A program made the position numbers and the translations under genes. DNA of 64,000 nt from Ottelia alismoides (Eukaryota > Streptophyta > Magnoliopsida > Alismatales > Hydrocharitaceae): positions 434,001 to 498,000 of the forward strand of contig JAZKJV010000089.1 of NCBI GenBank assembly GCA_037367405.1, in the 5' to 3' direction. This document shows, piece after piece, positions 35,250-46,535 of this stretch (the stretch's first letter is position 1; every line of letters starts with the position of its first letter). Below the pieces are notes generated by a model that saw nothing but the letters and a program-made list of their open reading frames with translations, was not told where the DNA came from and did no database searches.

Positions 35250-38200
35250 TGTGACGCCCCGCCCCTCCGGCTACCGAAACCGACGAGACGGGAGCGTCGG
35301 ACCTACGGTCCAAATACGCCCATGATCTACGATACTCAGCAAACCATCTTATGCACATTAGATTAATATTTGAAATATAAATAACAACATGAGAATAATA
35401 TGAAATGGAAAGAAAAATGCAACATCCATTCTCATCAATACTCATCAAGTCCATGTCCATGATATGAGGTACATCAGAAAATCTCAACTTTGTAGAAAAG
35501 CTCTCCACATATCTCACTACAATGTCTCTCAGTAATAACATAAATTAAAGCAGAAGTAAATAAATTACTCTAAGCAGGACACACCCTGTCTGATGCAAAT
35601 ATGACGAAGAAAAGTCTGATATCCTCAAAGCCGCTACTGTTGCGACTGCTGTTCAGCTACACCTGTTGGGTTCACACAAGGGTAACATTATGAGCAATTG
35701 CCCAGTAACGAGACAAATACTACAGTAACTCAGGTAGGAGTAAGCAAGGGACGTGTGCTCAACTCTGTCTAAAAAACGTAAGCATATATGGTAGAAAAAG
35801 GGAAACTTATCCTGTTATTCTGATTCACCTTGGATCATACAACAACTAACTTTATTTATTGATTTAATAATCATTAAGTACTACTACAATGGTCTTGATA
35901 TTTATACAAGTTGGTTATGATCCATAATGGTTTGCAATTACAATTTCCAGTATTCGATCATTAATCATTACTCGTATTATTTTAGCACATGCAAGTACGC
36001 GAGTCGCAGGCCTTAGCTAAGCGGGAACTAGGTATCCATCTTGAGTAAACCCTCAAGATCCTCTTTTCAATCATAAAAGGAATAAATCAAAACCTCATTC
36101 TCCAACTTCAAATCACATCCCGGAACACCTCTCACAATAATAATACTCGAAGTAAAATTAGATGTGGCCACATCTAAATTTATACCGGTGCTTAAAATCG
36201 TGTATAAGTGAGAAACCAAGAACGTCAACTGCGCCATCTGCCAATTCCGTCGAGCGACTCCGGATACTACTGGGCTGCTAGGTGCAACACATCACCCAAC
36301 TCGTCCGTTGGGGTTGCGACCTTCAAGGCTTCTACCCGGGACCCGAAGGATGCACGCCCAATCCCTTGAGATGCCTAACTCCATCTACTTCTTCCCAAAG
36401 AAACCTTACGTATGGAATGACAATCGCCATGCATAAAAATTAACGTCTATGACCTACTTGAATTAGGATTTCTTAAGCGAGTGATTGTTGTATATTAATA
36501 ACAACCCATTGATAATTTTACCATAATGGTATTCGTAATATTGTTATCTATTGAGTCTATTTTTACTCTATACCTTATTCGCGAAACATCTAGCTAAGAT
36601 AAAGTTTGGAATTTTTGTACACAAATTAAACGGTAAATAATTATGTATTATGTATCTTAGGATTCTCCCTAAAATTGAGTTCTTGTTGCACTTTCCATAA
36701 AAGGAAATAACTATAAGAATATTCCATATGTTAAAGTAAACTACCTTTAATGGTAAGAATTCTATTTTGTATATAATCTTTTTACGCTAAGATAAGTGTC
36801 TCCATTAAAAGTTAATCAAGTATTCAAGTGCATGTAACCTTGTTAGTATGTGTAGATCATTCATTACAATAGATCACACCATTTATACCTCCGCTTCAAA
36901 AGAATATTTTTATTTATATTGTAATATATCCCGGAAGCTCAATAATCAATTGTGCAAGTTTGAAAAAAATTCAATTACTGGATTATAAAACCATAGACAT
37001 AATCCATCATTACTTCAGCTTTAAGTTTTACTTTGTTGCTAACGTTAAGCCAGGAATTTGAACTGTCGTGTATGATTTTACTTCAAAATCAATGCTAATA
37101 ACAATGTAGCAATAAAAGTCTAACGGGCACCATTTATCAAGACTATATCATATGTATTATTATATATTAGGTTACCATAATATATGGAAGGGGAATAAGG
37201 AGTGTCAATCTCATAGCATTTGTTAATTTGTAAACTATTTTTTTTAACAAAGATGGGGTAGGTTGCCAACGTGTAAAGTCAAATTGAAAGAATATAAGGA
37301 TCTTTTTTTTTTGCATCCATGGCATGAATTTTGTTGCATAGAAGATCCGTTTTTTTATAACTTCTGGAATGTCATTATACGAAGGCAACGGTTTTTTTTT
37401 ATTTTTTACATATAGAGGCAATAATAATGGACTAACAATTACTATTCTTAATATGACCCTTGTTTTTTTTCCAAATCCAGTGTCTCAAGAATCAAATAGG
37501 TAATAGTTAAAAATCAAGATGTGGATCACCTCCAGGAATTATACCACAAAACTTTCCAACGCTCGAGAAGCGTTCAAGCACATAGGTTTAATAAAATCAT
37601 GTGAAATTAACAACGGAGATGGGAGAGGACTATCTTTACTGGTATATGAATTACCTCAATAGAAAAACCATATCTCTAAGCAAGAGGGAGGTATAACACC
37701 GTTACAAAAAAATTATTTTACTTGGATGTATATCAAAGCACTAAAAAGAATCGAGATAATATCATTGACCAAAAAAAGTTCATGAAATGCAGCACCAACA
37801 CCATGTATTATTTAGGCTACAAGAACGCGTATGGCTCTAGAGATGTTCAAGAACATAGGAAAAATCCGTGGAACCCAACAGCAATAGGAGGGTATTTTCG
37901 TTACCTCCAAGGATGTTCCATCGGGTTCTCCTCTCACACGGAAATACTATTTCCGTCGCTCGATCGGAACGTGAATGCACGTACGAAGGTGACCTCGAGC
38001 TTTCCTATGTGATGGTGGCCGTGGATCTTGGATCGGAGCTCTTTCTTCGACGTCAACGACGATCCTCCGACGACCAAATCCGGCCAAGATGGTGGTACTC
38101 CAATGAGAGGGGAAGATGGTGGTGGATAGGGGCTTTGAGGGAGTAGCCTATCACCTTCTATTTATAGGAAGAGAGATGAATTTGGATCCAATTTCGGACC

Positions 38201-38395
38201 CGGTTTGGATCCATATATGGATCTTGACCACCTATCTTAAAAACAACGTTATCTTGAGCTAGGGATGTCAGAATTTGATGTTCTTGGGCTCGTTGGAAAG
38301 ATCTCGACGAGATCTACGAAATGACATGATTATTTGAATTTTTTGGATGTCAAAAATAATCCAGTTTTTAGGAAAAGAAAATACGGGATTTCACA
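35250..38395 (-). repeat. 3' LTR of element E
   Basis: The plus strand runs from TGTGACGCCCC (35250) to GGGATTTCACA (38395), so on the minus strand it starts TGTGAAATCCC and ends CA. It matches 43346-46535. It lacks about 44 bp present in the other copy at 45777-45820, apparently lost between short AGCA repeats. Confidence 0.92.
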
Positions 38396-38511
38396 TCATA
38401 AAAATCTTAAAGGAAGTCTCGTGCTCTAGACGTAGGATTTAACGTATAAGTTTTGAATGTGATGTAGATTCAAGCATAAAAATCTTAAAAAGAACGGAAC
38501 CCATAAAAATC
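38396..38511 (-). other. Segment between E pol and 3' LTR
   Basis: Here the polypurine tract would be expected, but no clean purine run adjoins the LTR. The segment contains three copies of CATAAAAATCTTAAA (38397, 38475 and 38502, plus strand), so the original tract may have been altered by small duplications. Confidence 0.5.
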
Positions 38512-39606
38512 TTAAAGAGGATTGAAATAGGGTCTCATGATCATACTTTCAAAAAAATAGGGGTATTTCTGTCGCATATCTGCCTCAGGCTCCCATGTGG
38601 CCTCCTCAACATTCTGACTTTGCCACAATACCTTGACCAAAGGGATATCTTTCCGTCGCAACCTCTTGACTGCCCGGTCTACAATCTGTATGGGTGCCTT
38701 AGGAAAAGATAGATTCGGTTCAACCGTGAGGTCCTCATAGCTAATCACGTGTCGAGGGTCTCGAATATACTTCCGGAGGTTTGACACATGGAATACATCA
38801 TGCACGCCTGCTAAGTGAGGGGGGAGTGCTACTCGGTATGCTACCTTCCCAATACGTGACAAAATCTCGAAAGGGCCAACGAACCTCGGTGCCAGCTTGC
38901 CCTTAATACCAAATCTTTGAATACCCTTCATTGGAGATACTCTCAAGAAGACAAAATCTCCGATTTCAAACTCGAGATCACGATGTCTCTGATCAGCATA
39001 GCTCTTTTGACGGCTTTGTGCAGTCAATAATTTCTTTCTAGCCATCTCTACCGCCCTTGTTGTATCCTCGATTATCTGAGTAGAATAAATCTCTTTGTCA
39101 CCCACTTCCTGCCAACACAAGGGAGTGGTGCATCTCCGTCCATACAATGCCTCAAAAGGTGCCATGCCAATACTAGCATGGTAGCTGTTGTTATAAGTGA
39201 ACTCCACCAAAGGAAGGTGGTCCTTCCAAGATCCTTGCCACTCAATGGCACATGCTCTGAGTAGGTCTTCAAGGGTCTGAATTGTCCTATCTGATTGCCC
39301 ATCAGTCTGTGGATGATAGGCTGAACTAAGACATAGTTCGGTTTTTAGGGCCTTCATGAATTCCCCCCAATAATGCGATGTAAAACGAGAGTCTCTATCA
39401 GATACAACCTCCTTGGGAATCCCATGCAAGCGAATAACATGCTGAATATATAACTTGACCAGATCTACCGGAGTGCATGTCATGTTCACGGGAATGAAAT
39501 GTGCGGACTTGATCAACCGATCCACAATAACCCAAATAGCATCATGTCCCCCAACCATATGAGATAAGGACGTCACGAAATCCATAGAGATACATTCCCA
39601 TTTTCA
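38512..39606 (-). pseudogene. int: Integrase core, C-terminal domain and chromodomain of element E
   Basis: Read from 39606 down, an in-frame TGA (39604-39606) separates this from the zinc-finger part. The first core aspartate is in MDFVTS and the second in VSDRDSRF. Thirty-five residues later, where the catalytic glutamate is expected (GQSERT in relatives), the sequence reads GQSDRT. GPFEIL and VFHVSNLRKY mark the C-terminal GPY/F-type part. The last 60 residues contain IPLVKVLW and EEATWEPEADM, a group-type chromodomain thought to guide integration to heterochromatin. The frame is otherwise open for 357 codons to TAA at 38512-38514. Confidence 0.92.
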
Positions 39607-40173
39607 CAATAGAATAGGAAGTGACTTTAATAAGCCAGGAGGGCGCTTGTGCTCTGCCTTTACCAATTGACAAGTAAGGCAACGACTGACATGTTCTACA
39701 ACATCTCTCTTCATCCCTTCCCACCAGAAGTGTTGACAGAGGTCTCTATACATCTTGGTGCTTCCTGGATGGATAGATAATCTAGAACAGTGAGCCTCAT
39801 CTAGGATGTCTCTCCTTAACTCATCATCATCAAGGACACAAACATGGTCTCCCTTCCATAAGATGGATTCACAAACTCTGAATCCATCAAACTCCTCCTT
39901 CAGACATCGATGGAACAAGTCTTGTAGTTTCTGATCTGTCTGCTGGCCAAGCACAATCTTGTCCCATAATCCACTATACTTAGAAAGTACAGTTACGACA
40001 TCTGCAGTACTATCAAAGGGGTGCCACTCACTAAGTACGGTGAGCATATCCCAAGTCCGTAGCCATGCTGCGGTGCCCTCGGTATGTGCTCTTCTACTCA
40101 AAGCATCAACTACTACATTTCCCTTACCCTGATGATAAGAGATAGTGCAGTCGTAATCTTTCAACAGTTCCAT
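39607..40173 (-). pseudogene. RNase H end and integrase zinc-finger domain of element E
   Basis: From 40173 the frame begins [10 protein letters not shown], the usual end of RNase H, then VVVDALSRR. The integrase HHCC zinc finger follows: H in DEAHCSRLSIHPG and C in SRCLTCQLVK. The stretch is open to LLKSLPILL and then meets the TGA at 39604. A TGA also lies just before its start, at the junction with the RNase H deletion. Confidence 0.88.
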
Positions 40174-40714
40174 CCATCATCTTTGTCTCATATTCAACTC
40201 CCGCTGGTGTAAAAATCTCAAACGTGACTCCATATAAGTAGTGACACCATATCTTCAATGCGAAGACTATAACTGCCAACTCCAAGTCATGAGTAGGGTA
40301 GTTACGTTCATGGTTCTTTAGTTGTCGCGATGTATATGCCACAACATGGCCACATTGCATCAACACTGCTCCAGAACCCTCCTTTGATGCATCAGTATAT
40401 ACCGTAGAATCCAAGGTGCCTGAAGGGAGGGTGAGAATCGGGGCGCTGGTCAGTCTCTCTTTCAACGTACGAAATCTCAGTTCACACTTGTCGCTCCAGA
40501 TAAAAGAGACATCTTTCTGGATCAGACGAGTAAGTGGTAGAGCTAGCTGCGAGAAGCCCCTAACAAAACTTCTATAGTAGCCAACAAGGCCCAAGAAGCG
40601 TATCTCGGTAACCATCTTGGGCTGCTTCCAAGACATTACTGCCTCTATCTTGGCTGGATCAACTGCTACACCTTCTCCGGAAATTACATGACCGAGGAAA
40701 GCTATTTTGGTAAG
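40174..40714 (-). pseudogene. RT connection and RNase H of element E, with deletion
   Basis: The frame follows on from RT after a TAG at 40715-40717. Motifs are [11 protein letters not shown], the RNase H first aspartate in VYTDASKEG, and the glutamate region [14 protein letters not shown]. After GVTFEIFT the expected segment with the third catalytic aspartate (T-D-H-K-S-L in relatives) is missing. Sequence jumps to the [10 protein letters not shown] part in another frame, a loss of roughly 26-28 bp. RNase H activity would be destroyed. Confidence 0.85.
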
Positions 40715-41388
40715 CTAAAATTCACACTTGTTGTATCTTGCATACAACTTGTGCTCTCTGAGTGTCTCAAGAATAATATGCAGATGCTGTTCATGCTCAT
40801 GCTCATGCTCATCACGTGAGTAGATCAATATATCATCAATGAACACTACCACAAAACGATCTAAATATGGACGGAAAATTCTGTTCATCATGTCCATGAA
40901 CGCGACAGGTGCGTTCGTGAGTCCAAACGGCATAACCACAACTCATAGTGGTCGTATCTAGTGCAAAAAGAAGATTTAAGCACATATGTGTCCTTAATTC
41001 TCAATTGATGATAACCTGATCGTAGGTCAATCTTTGAGAATACCGCTGCACCTTGCAACTGATCGAAAAGATCATCTATTCGTGAAAGTGGGTAACGGTT
41101 CTTTACCGTCCTTTTATTCAATTGCCTGTAATCGATGCACAAGCGCATAGATCCATCCTTCTTCTTTACGAAGAGGATCGATGCTCCCCAAGGTGATGTA
41201 CTGGGACGTATAAATCCCTTTTCTAATAACTCCTGCAGTTGTACTTTGAGTTCCCTGAGTTCGGCTGGTGTCATTCTGTATGGAGGCATGGAGATCGGTT
41301 GCGTGTCAGGTTTCAAAGTAATCTCAAACTCTATCTTCCTCTCTGGCGGCAGTCCAGGTAATTCCTCTGGAAATGCATCAGAAAAATC
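40715..41388 (-). pseudogene. RT: Reverse transcriptase of element E
   Basis: From 41388 the frame carries [15 protein letters not shown], then [20 protein letters not shown] and [20 protein letters not shown], ending in [10 protein letters not shown] with the first catalytic aspartate. A one-base loss near 40937-40940 shifts the frame. The next part has [13 protein letters not shown] and [11 protein letters not shown], the catalytic F-x-D-D box. Directly after it lies an unusual [10 protein letters not shown] run encoded by GAGCAT hexamers. Upstream, TGA 41389-41391 separates it from protease. Confidence 0.9.
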
Positions 41389-41937
41389 TCATACAATTTT
41401 GACATCTTCAATCATACGATCTTCAGTAGGTAACTCCACAACATAGGCGAGAAAACTTATGCAACCCTGATCGAGCAAGTGTTGGGCCTTCAATGCCGAT
41501 ACATATAAGATCTCACTATCTGGGGTACGTCCATCAAACTGAAAGGTAGGTATGCCTGGGATACGGAACACTACCGTCTTCTCGAAGCAATCAAGGCATG
41601 CGTGATGTTGCTCGAGCCAATCCATACCTAAGATGATATTAACATCTTCTAACTGAATGAGTAAAAGATATGCAGGCATTAGGTGCCCGCCAATCTGCAC
41701 TGCTACCTTCTCCATCGCTTGTCGCACTATGAATAATTGGCCCCCTGGACCCTTGATGTAGTAAGGAGATGGAACACATACTGGTTCTTTTTCTAACTTG
41801 GATACTAAAGGATGTGCTATAAAAGAGTGTGTAGCTCCCGAATCAAATAAGGCATGTAAGGATATACCATGCACTGAAATCATACCTCGCACTACAGCTC
41901 CTGAGGCGTGGGCCTGCTCCCGTGTGATTGCATTCAA
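41389..41937 (-). pseudogene. pro: Protease region of element E
   Basis: An open stretch of 182 codons with ALFDSGATHSFI (active-site D-S-G) and NIILGMDWLEQHHA, the standard chromovirus retropepsin motifs. It runs in the same frame as the first part of RT and is separated from it only by a TGA. Confidence 0.92.
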
Positions 41938-42032
41938 CTGTCCCAGAGGTAGTGGGGGGACGTTAGAACCTGCAGCACTGAAGGTTGGTCGTGGTGAAGG
42001 ATGTTGAAAGGCTCGACCTCCACAACGAGAAG

Positions 42033-43150
42033 CTAATCCATGTGACTGTGCAGGTGAGAAAGTTGTCCGTACACTTGGTTGATGACTGCCTGAACTGTCG
42101 ACAAGTAAGGGACACTTGGCCTTGAAATGGCCCGGTTGTTGGCAGTGGAAACACCTACGATCTCCTGGCTGAGAAAAGGAGCCTCCCGAGACAAGGCTAG
42201 CACCTCCTGTCTTGCGACTCTACGAGTGTGCCGAAGAGCAGAAGGAAGTAGTACCGCGACCCGCCAAGTCCTGCCCCAAAGGAGGTGTGGGGGCAAATCT
42301 GCTAATGGTAGGAGTGGTAGCCACTGGGTGGAAACGACGCTCTCTACGAGCTCTGTAGAAATCTCGACGAGCAGATCTCCCGGGCTGAGGTGGTTGGAAA
42401 TGTATGGACTCCCCTGAAGCCGACTCTGGGTTGCCTCCATCTTGGTAGATTTAGTAGCTACCTCCTTGATGGAAGTGAAATCTAATGCAGATAGCTGGTG
42501 TTGCACATCGTCACGAAGTCCCCAGATAAACTTCTGTAAATTCTCCTCAGGAAAAGCAATAGTCGCTGGTGATTGGCGGGAGAGTTCAGAGTAATGAATG
42601 AGGTATTCTTGGGCCGTCATTGACCCCTGTTTCAGCTCAGCAAATAACCTCCTCTGATCCTCAACCCAGTGATTAGGATAGAACTGACCACAAAACTCGT
42701 CAAGAAAAATTTACCATGTTATGGGATCCTCCAGATGTTCATTGCTGGTGAACCACCAACGCTCAGCATAACCTGCTAGTGAAAAATCCACAAATGTAAG
42801 CCAAGACTCTTCAGGAGCATGAATCATCCTCAAAACTTTAGATACGTGATCAAGCCATAGCTCAACCTCATATGGCATGCCGGTGCCAAAGAATTGTGGC
42901 ACCTTAGATCTCTGATATGCTGCGTAGGTCGTCTGATGTTTTTGCAGCGTCTCTAGGTCATCTAATCCTTCCAGGTCCAGAGACACCGAAGGGTGAACAC
43001 TGCCCTCCTCCTCACGAGAGGGCTGGTACGAGTAATCATCCTGCTGAAGGAGCCTTTGCTCCAATACCTCCTGACATTGTTGTATATACTGTACGCCTGA
43101 AATAGTAAGGCCAACTGCTGTGCAATATCAGGGTCAACACGAGGCGGCAT
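42033..43150 (-). pseudogene. gag: gag of element E
   Basis: ATG 43150 begins MPPRVDPDIAQQL. A frame change near 43070 leads to the capsid region (KVPQFFGTGMPYEVELWLDH, AERWWF). A TAA at 42711 is followed in the same frame by EYLIHYSELS and FIWGLRDDVQHQL. Another frame change precedes a CCHC zinc knuckle at 42153-42112 (CFHCQQPGHFKAKC), which binds element RNA. The order is typical of chromoviruses, with an unusually short leader of about 195 bp to the LTR. Confidence 0.88.
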
Positions 43151-43331
43151 GATTCCCTTCGAGAATCATTATATTAAAAATTATTTCCATGGTTAGAGAG
43201 ACAATGGACACTTTAAACAGAACTTGAATTATTCTCCTTACTAATGACAAGGTCAGAAGACTCTGTCGCTATATTTATATTTCAAATATTATTAACAATT
43301 CTAATATATAAAAGAGAGAATGGAGTATCGG

Positions 43332-43343
43332 GCTCTGATACCA
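43332..43343 (-). other. Primer binding site of element E (tRNA-iMet)
   Basis: The minus strand reads TGGTATCAGAGC, the standard initiator-Met primer site, two bases from the LTR end at 43346. Confidence 0.95.
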
Positions 43344-43345
43344 TC

Positions 43346-46300
43346 TGTGACGCCCCGCCCCTCCGGCTACCGAAACCGACGAGACGGGAGCGTCGGACCT
43401 ACGGTCCAAATACGCCCATGATCTACGATACTCAACAAACCATCTTATGCACATTAGATTAATATTTGAAATATAAATAACAACATGAGAATAATATGAA
43501 ATGGAAAGAAAAATGTAACATCCATTCTCATCAATACTCATCAAGTCCATGTCCATGATATGAGGTACATCAGAAAATCTCAACTTTGTAGAAAAACTCT
43601 CCACATATCTCACTACAATGTCTCTTAGTAATAACATAAATTAAAGTAGAAGTAAATAAATTACTCTAAGCAGGACGCACCCTGTCTGATGCAAATATGA
43701 CGAAGAAAAGTCTGATCTCCTCAAAACCGCTACTGTTGCGACTGCTGTTCAGCTACACCTGTTGGGTTCACACAAGGGTAACGTTATGAGCAATTACCCA
43801 GTAATGAGACAAATGCTACAGTAACTCAGGTAGGAGTAAGCAAGGGATGTATGCTCAACTCTGTCTAAAAAATGTAAGCATATATGGTAGAAAATGGGAA
43901 AGTTATCTAGTTATTCTGATTCACCTTGGATCATACAACAACTAACTTTATTTATTGATTTAATAATCATTAAGTACTACTACAATGGTCGTGATATTTA
44001 TACAAGTTGGTTATGATCCATAATGGTTTGCAATTACAATTTCCAGTATTCGATCCTTAATCATTACTCGTATTATTTTATCACATGCAAGTACGCGACT
44101 CGCAGGCCTCAGCTAAGCGGGAACTAGGTATCCATCTTGAGTAAACCCTCAAAATCCTCTTTTCAATCATAAAAGGAATAAATCAAAACCTCATTCTCCA
44201 ACTTCAAATCACATCCCGGAACACCTCTCACAATAATAATACTCGAAGTAAAATTAGATGCGGCCACATCTAAATTTATACCGAGGCTTAAAATCGTGTA
44301 TAAGTGAGAAATCAAGAACGTCGACTGCGCCACCTGCCAACTCCGTCGAGCGACTCCGGATACTACCGGACTGCTAGGTGCAACACATCACCTAACTCGT
44401 CCGTTGAGGTTGCGACCTTCAAGGCTTCTACCTGGGGCCCCAAGGGTGCATGCCCAATCCCTTGAGGTGCCTAACTCCATCTACTTATTCCCAAAGAAAC
44501 CTTACGTATGGAATGACAATCGCCATGCATAAAAATTAACGTCTATGACCTACTTGAATTAGGATTTCTTAAGCGAGTGATTGTTGTATATTAATAACGA
44601 CCCATTGATAATTTTACCATAATGGTATTCGTAATATTGTTATCTATTGAGTCTATTTTTACTCTATACCTTATTCGCAAAACATCTAGCTAAGATGAAG
44701 TTTGGAATTTTTGTACATGAATTAAACGGTAAATAATTATGTATTAAGTATCTTAGGATTCTCCCTAAAATGGAGTTCTTGTTGCACTTTCCATAAAAGG
44801 AAATAACTATAAGAATATTCCATATGTTAAAGTAAACTACCTTTAATGGTCAGAATTCTATTTTGTATATAATCTTTTTACACTAAGATAAGTGTCTCCA
44901 TTAAAAGTTAATCAAGTATTCAAGTGTATGTAACCTTGTTAGTATGTGTAGATCATTCATTACATAGATCACACCATTTATACCTTCGCTTCAAAAGATT
45001 ATTTTTATTTATATTGTAATATATCCCGGAAGCTCAATAATCAATTGTGCAAGTTTGAAAAAAAATTCAATTACTGGATTATAAAACCGTAGACATAATC
45101 CATCATTACTTCAGCTTTAAGTTTTACTTTGTTGCTGAAGTTAAGCCAGGAATTTGAACTGTCGTGCATGATTTTACTTCAAAATCAATGCTAATAACAA
45201 CGTAGCAATAAAAGTCTAACGGGCACCATTTATCAAGACTATATCATATGTATTATTATATATTAGGTTACCATCATATATGGAAGGGGAATAAGGAGTG
45301 TCAATCTCATAGCATTTGTTAATTTGTAAACTAATGTTTTTTAACAAAGATGGGATAGGTTGCCAACGTGTAAAGTCAAATTGAAAGAATATAAGGATTT
45401 TTTTTGCGTCCATGACATGAATTTTGTTGCATAGAAGATCCGTTTTTTTTATAACTTCTGGAATGTCATTATACGAAGGCAACGGTTTTTTTTATTTTTT
45501 TTACATATAGAGGCAATAATAATGGACTAACAATCACTATTCTTGATATGACCCTTATTGTTTTCCAAATCCAGTGTCTCAAGAATCAAATAGGTAATAG
45601 GTAAAAATCAAGATGTGGATCACCTCCAGGAATTATACCACGAAACTTTCCATCGCTCCAGAAGCGTTCAAGCACAGAGGTTTAATAAAATCATGTGAAA
45701 TTAACAACGGAGATGGGAGAGGACTATCTTTACTGGTATATGAATTACCTCAATAGAAAAACCATATCTTTAAGCATGTTCAAGTATACGGGATTAAGAA
45801 ATATTGTGGAATCCAACAGCAAGAGGGAGGTATAACACCGTTACAAAAAAATCTTATTTTACTTGGATGTATGTCAAAGCACTAAAAAGAATCAAGATGA
45901 TATCATTGACCAAAAAAAGTTCATGAAATGCAGCACCAGCACCATGTATTATTTAAGCTACAAGAACGCGTATGGCTCTAGAGATGTTCAAGAACATAGG
46001 AAAAATCCGTTGGAACCCAACAGCAAGAGGAGGGTATTTTCGTTACCTCCGAGGATGTTCCCTCGGGTTCTCCTCTCACACGGAAATACTATTTCCGTCG
46101 CTCGATCGGAACGTGAATGCATGTACGAAGGTGACCTCGAGCTTTCCTACGTGATGATGGCCGCGGATCTTCGATCGGAGCTCCTTCTTCGACGTCGATG
46201 ACGATCCTCCAGCGACCGAATCCGGCCAAGATGATGGTGCTCCAATGAGAGGGGAAGATGGTGGTGGCTAGGGCTTTGAGAGAATAGCCTATCACCTTCT

Positions 46301-46535
46301 ATTTATACGAAGAGAGATGAATTTGGATCCAATTTCGGACCCGGTTCGGATCCATATATGGATCTTGACCACCTATCTTAAAACATTGTTATCTTGAGCT
46401 AGGAATGTCGGAATTTAACGTTCTTAGGCTTGTTGGAAAGATCTCGACGAGATCTACGAAATGGAATGATTATTTGAATTTTTTGGATGTCAAAAATACT
46501 CCAGATTTTAGGTAAAGAAAATACGGGATTTCACA
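43346..46535 (-). repeat. 5' LTR of element E
   Basis: This copy of 35250-38395 has identical termini. It includes about 44 bp (45777-45820) missing from the other copy. It is bordered on the right by ATTAT and B pol. Confidence 0.92.

Larger units (their letters stand above)
35250..46535 (-). mobile_element. Element E: Tekay/Del-type chromovirus inserted in B pol
   Basis: A minus-strand Ty3/gypsy element with a 5' LTR at 43346-46535, tRNA-iMet primer site at 43332-43343, gag at 42033-43150, pol at 38512-41937, and 3' LTR at 35250-38395. A chromodomain-like end to integrase and LTRs above 3 kb fit the Tekay/Del clade. Flanking 5-mers ATTAC and ATTAT make the target duplication. Several stops, frame changes, an RNase H deletion and a catalytic change in integrase make it inactive. 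Confidence 0.93.

Noticed and set aside
35250..46535. E as a fusion or alternative part of B pol
   Set aside because: Opposite strand, own LTRs, own primer site and a target duplication show it is a separate insertion.
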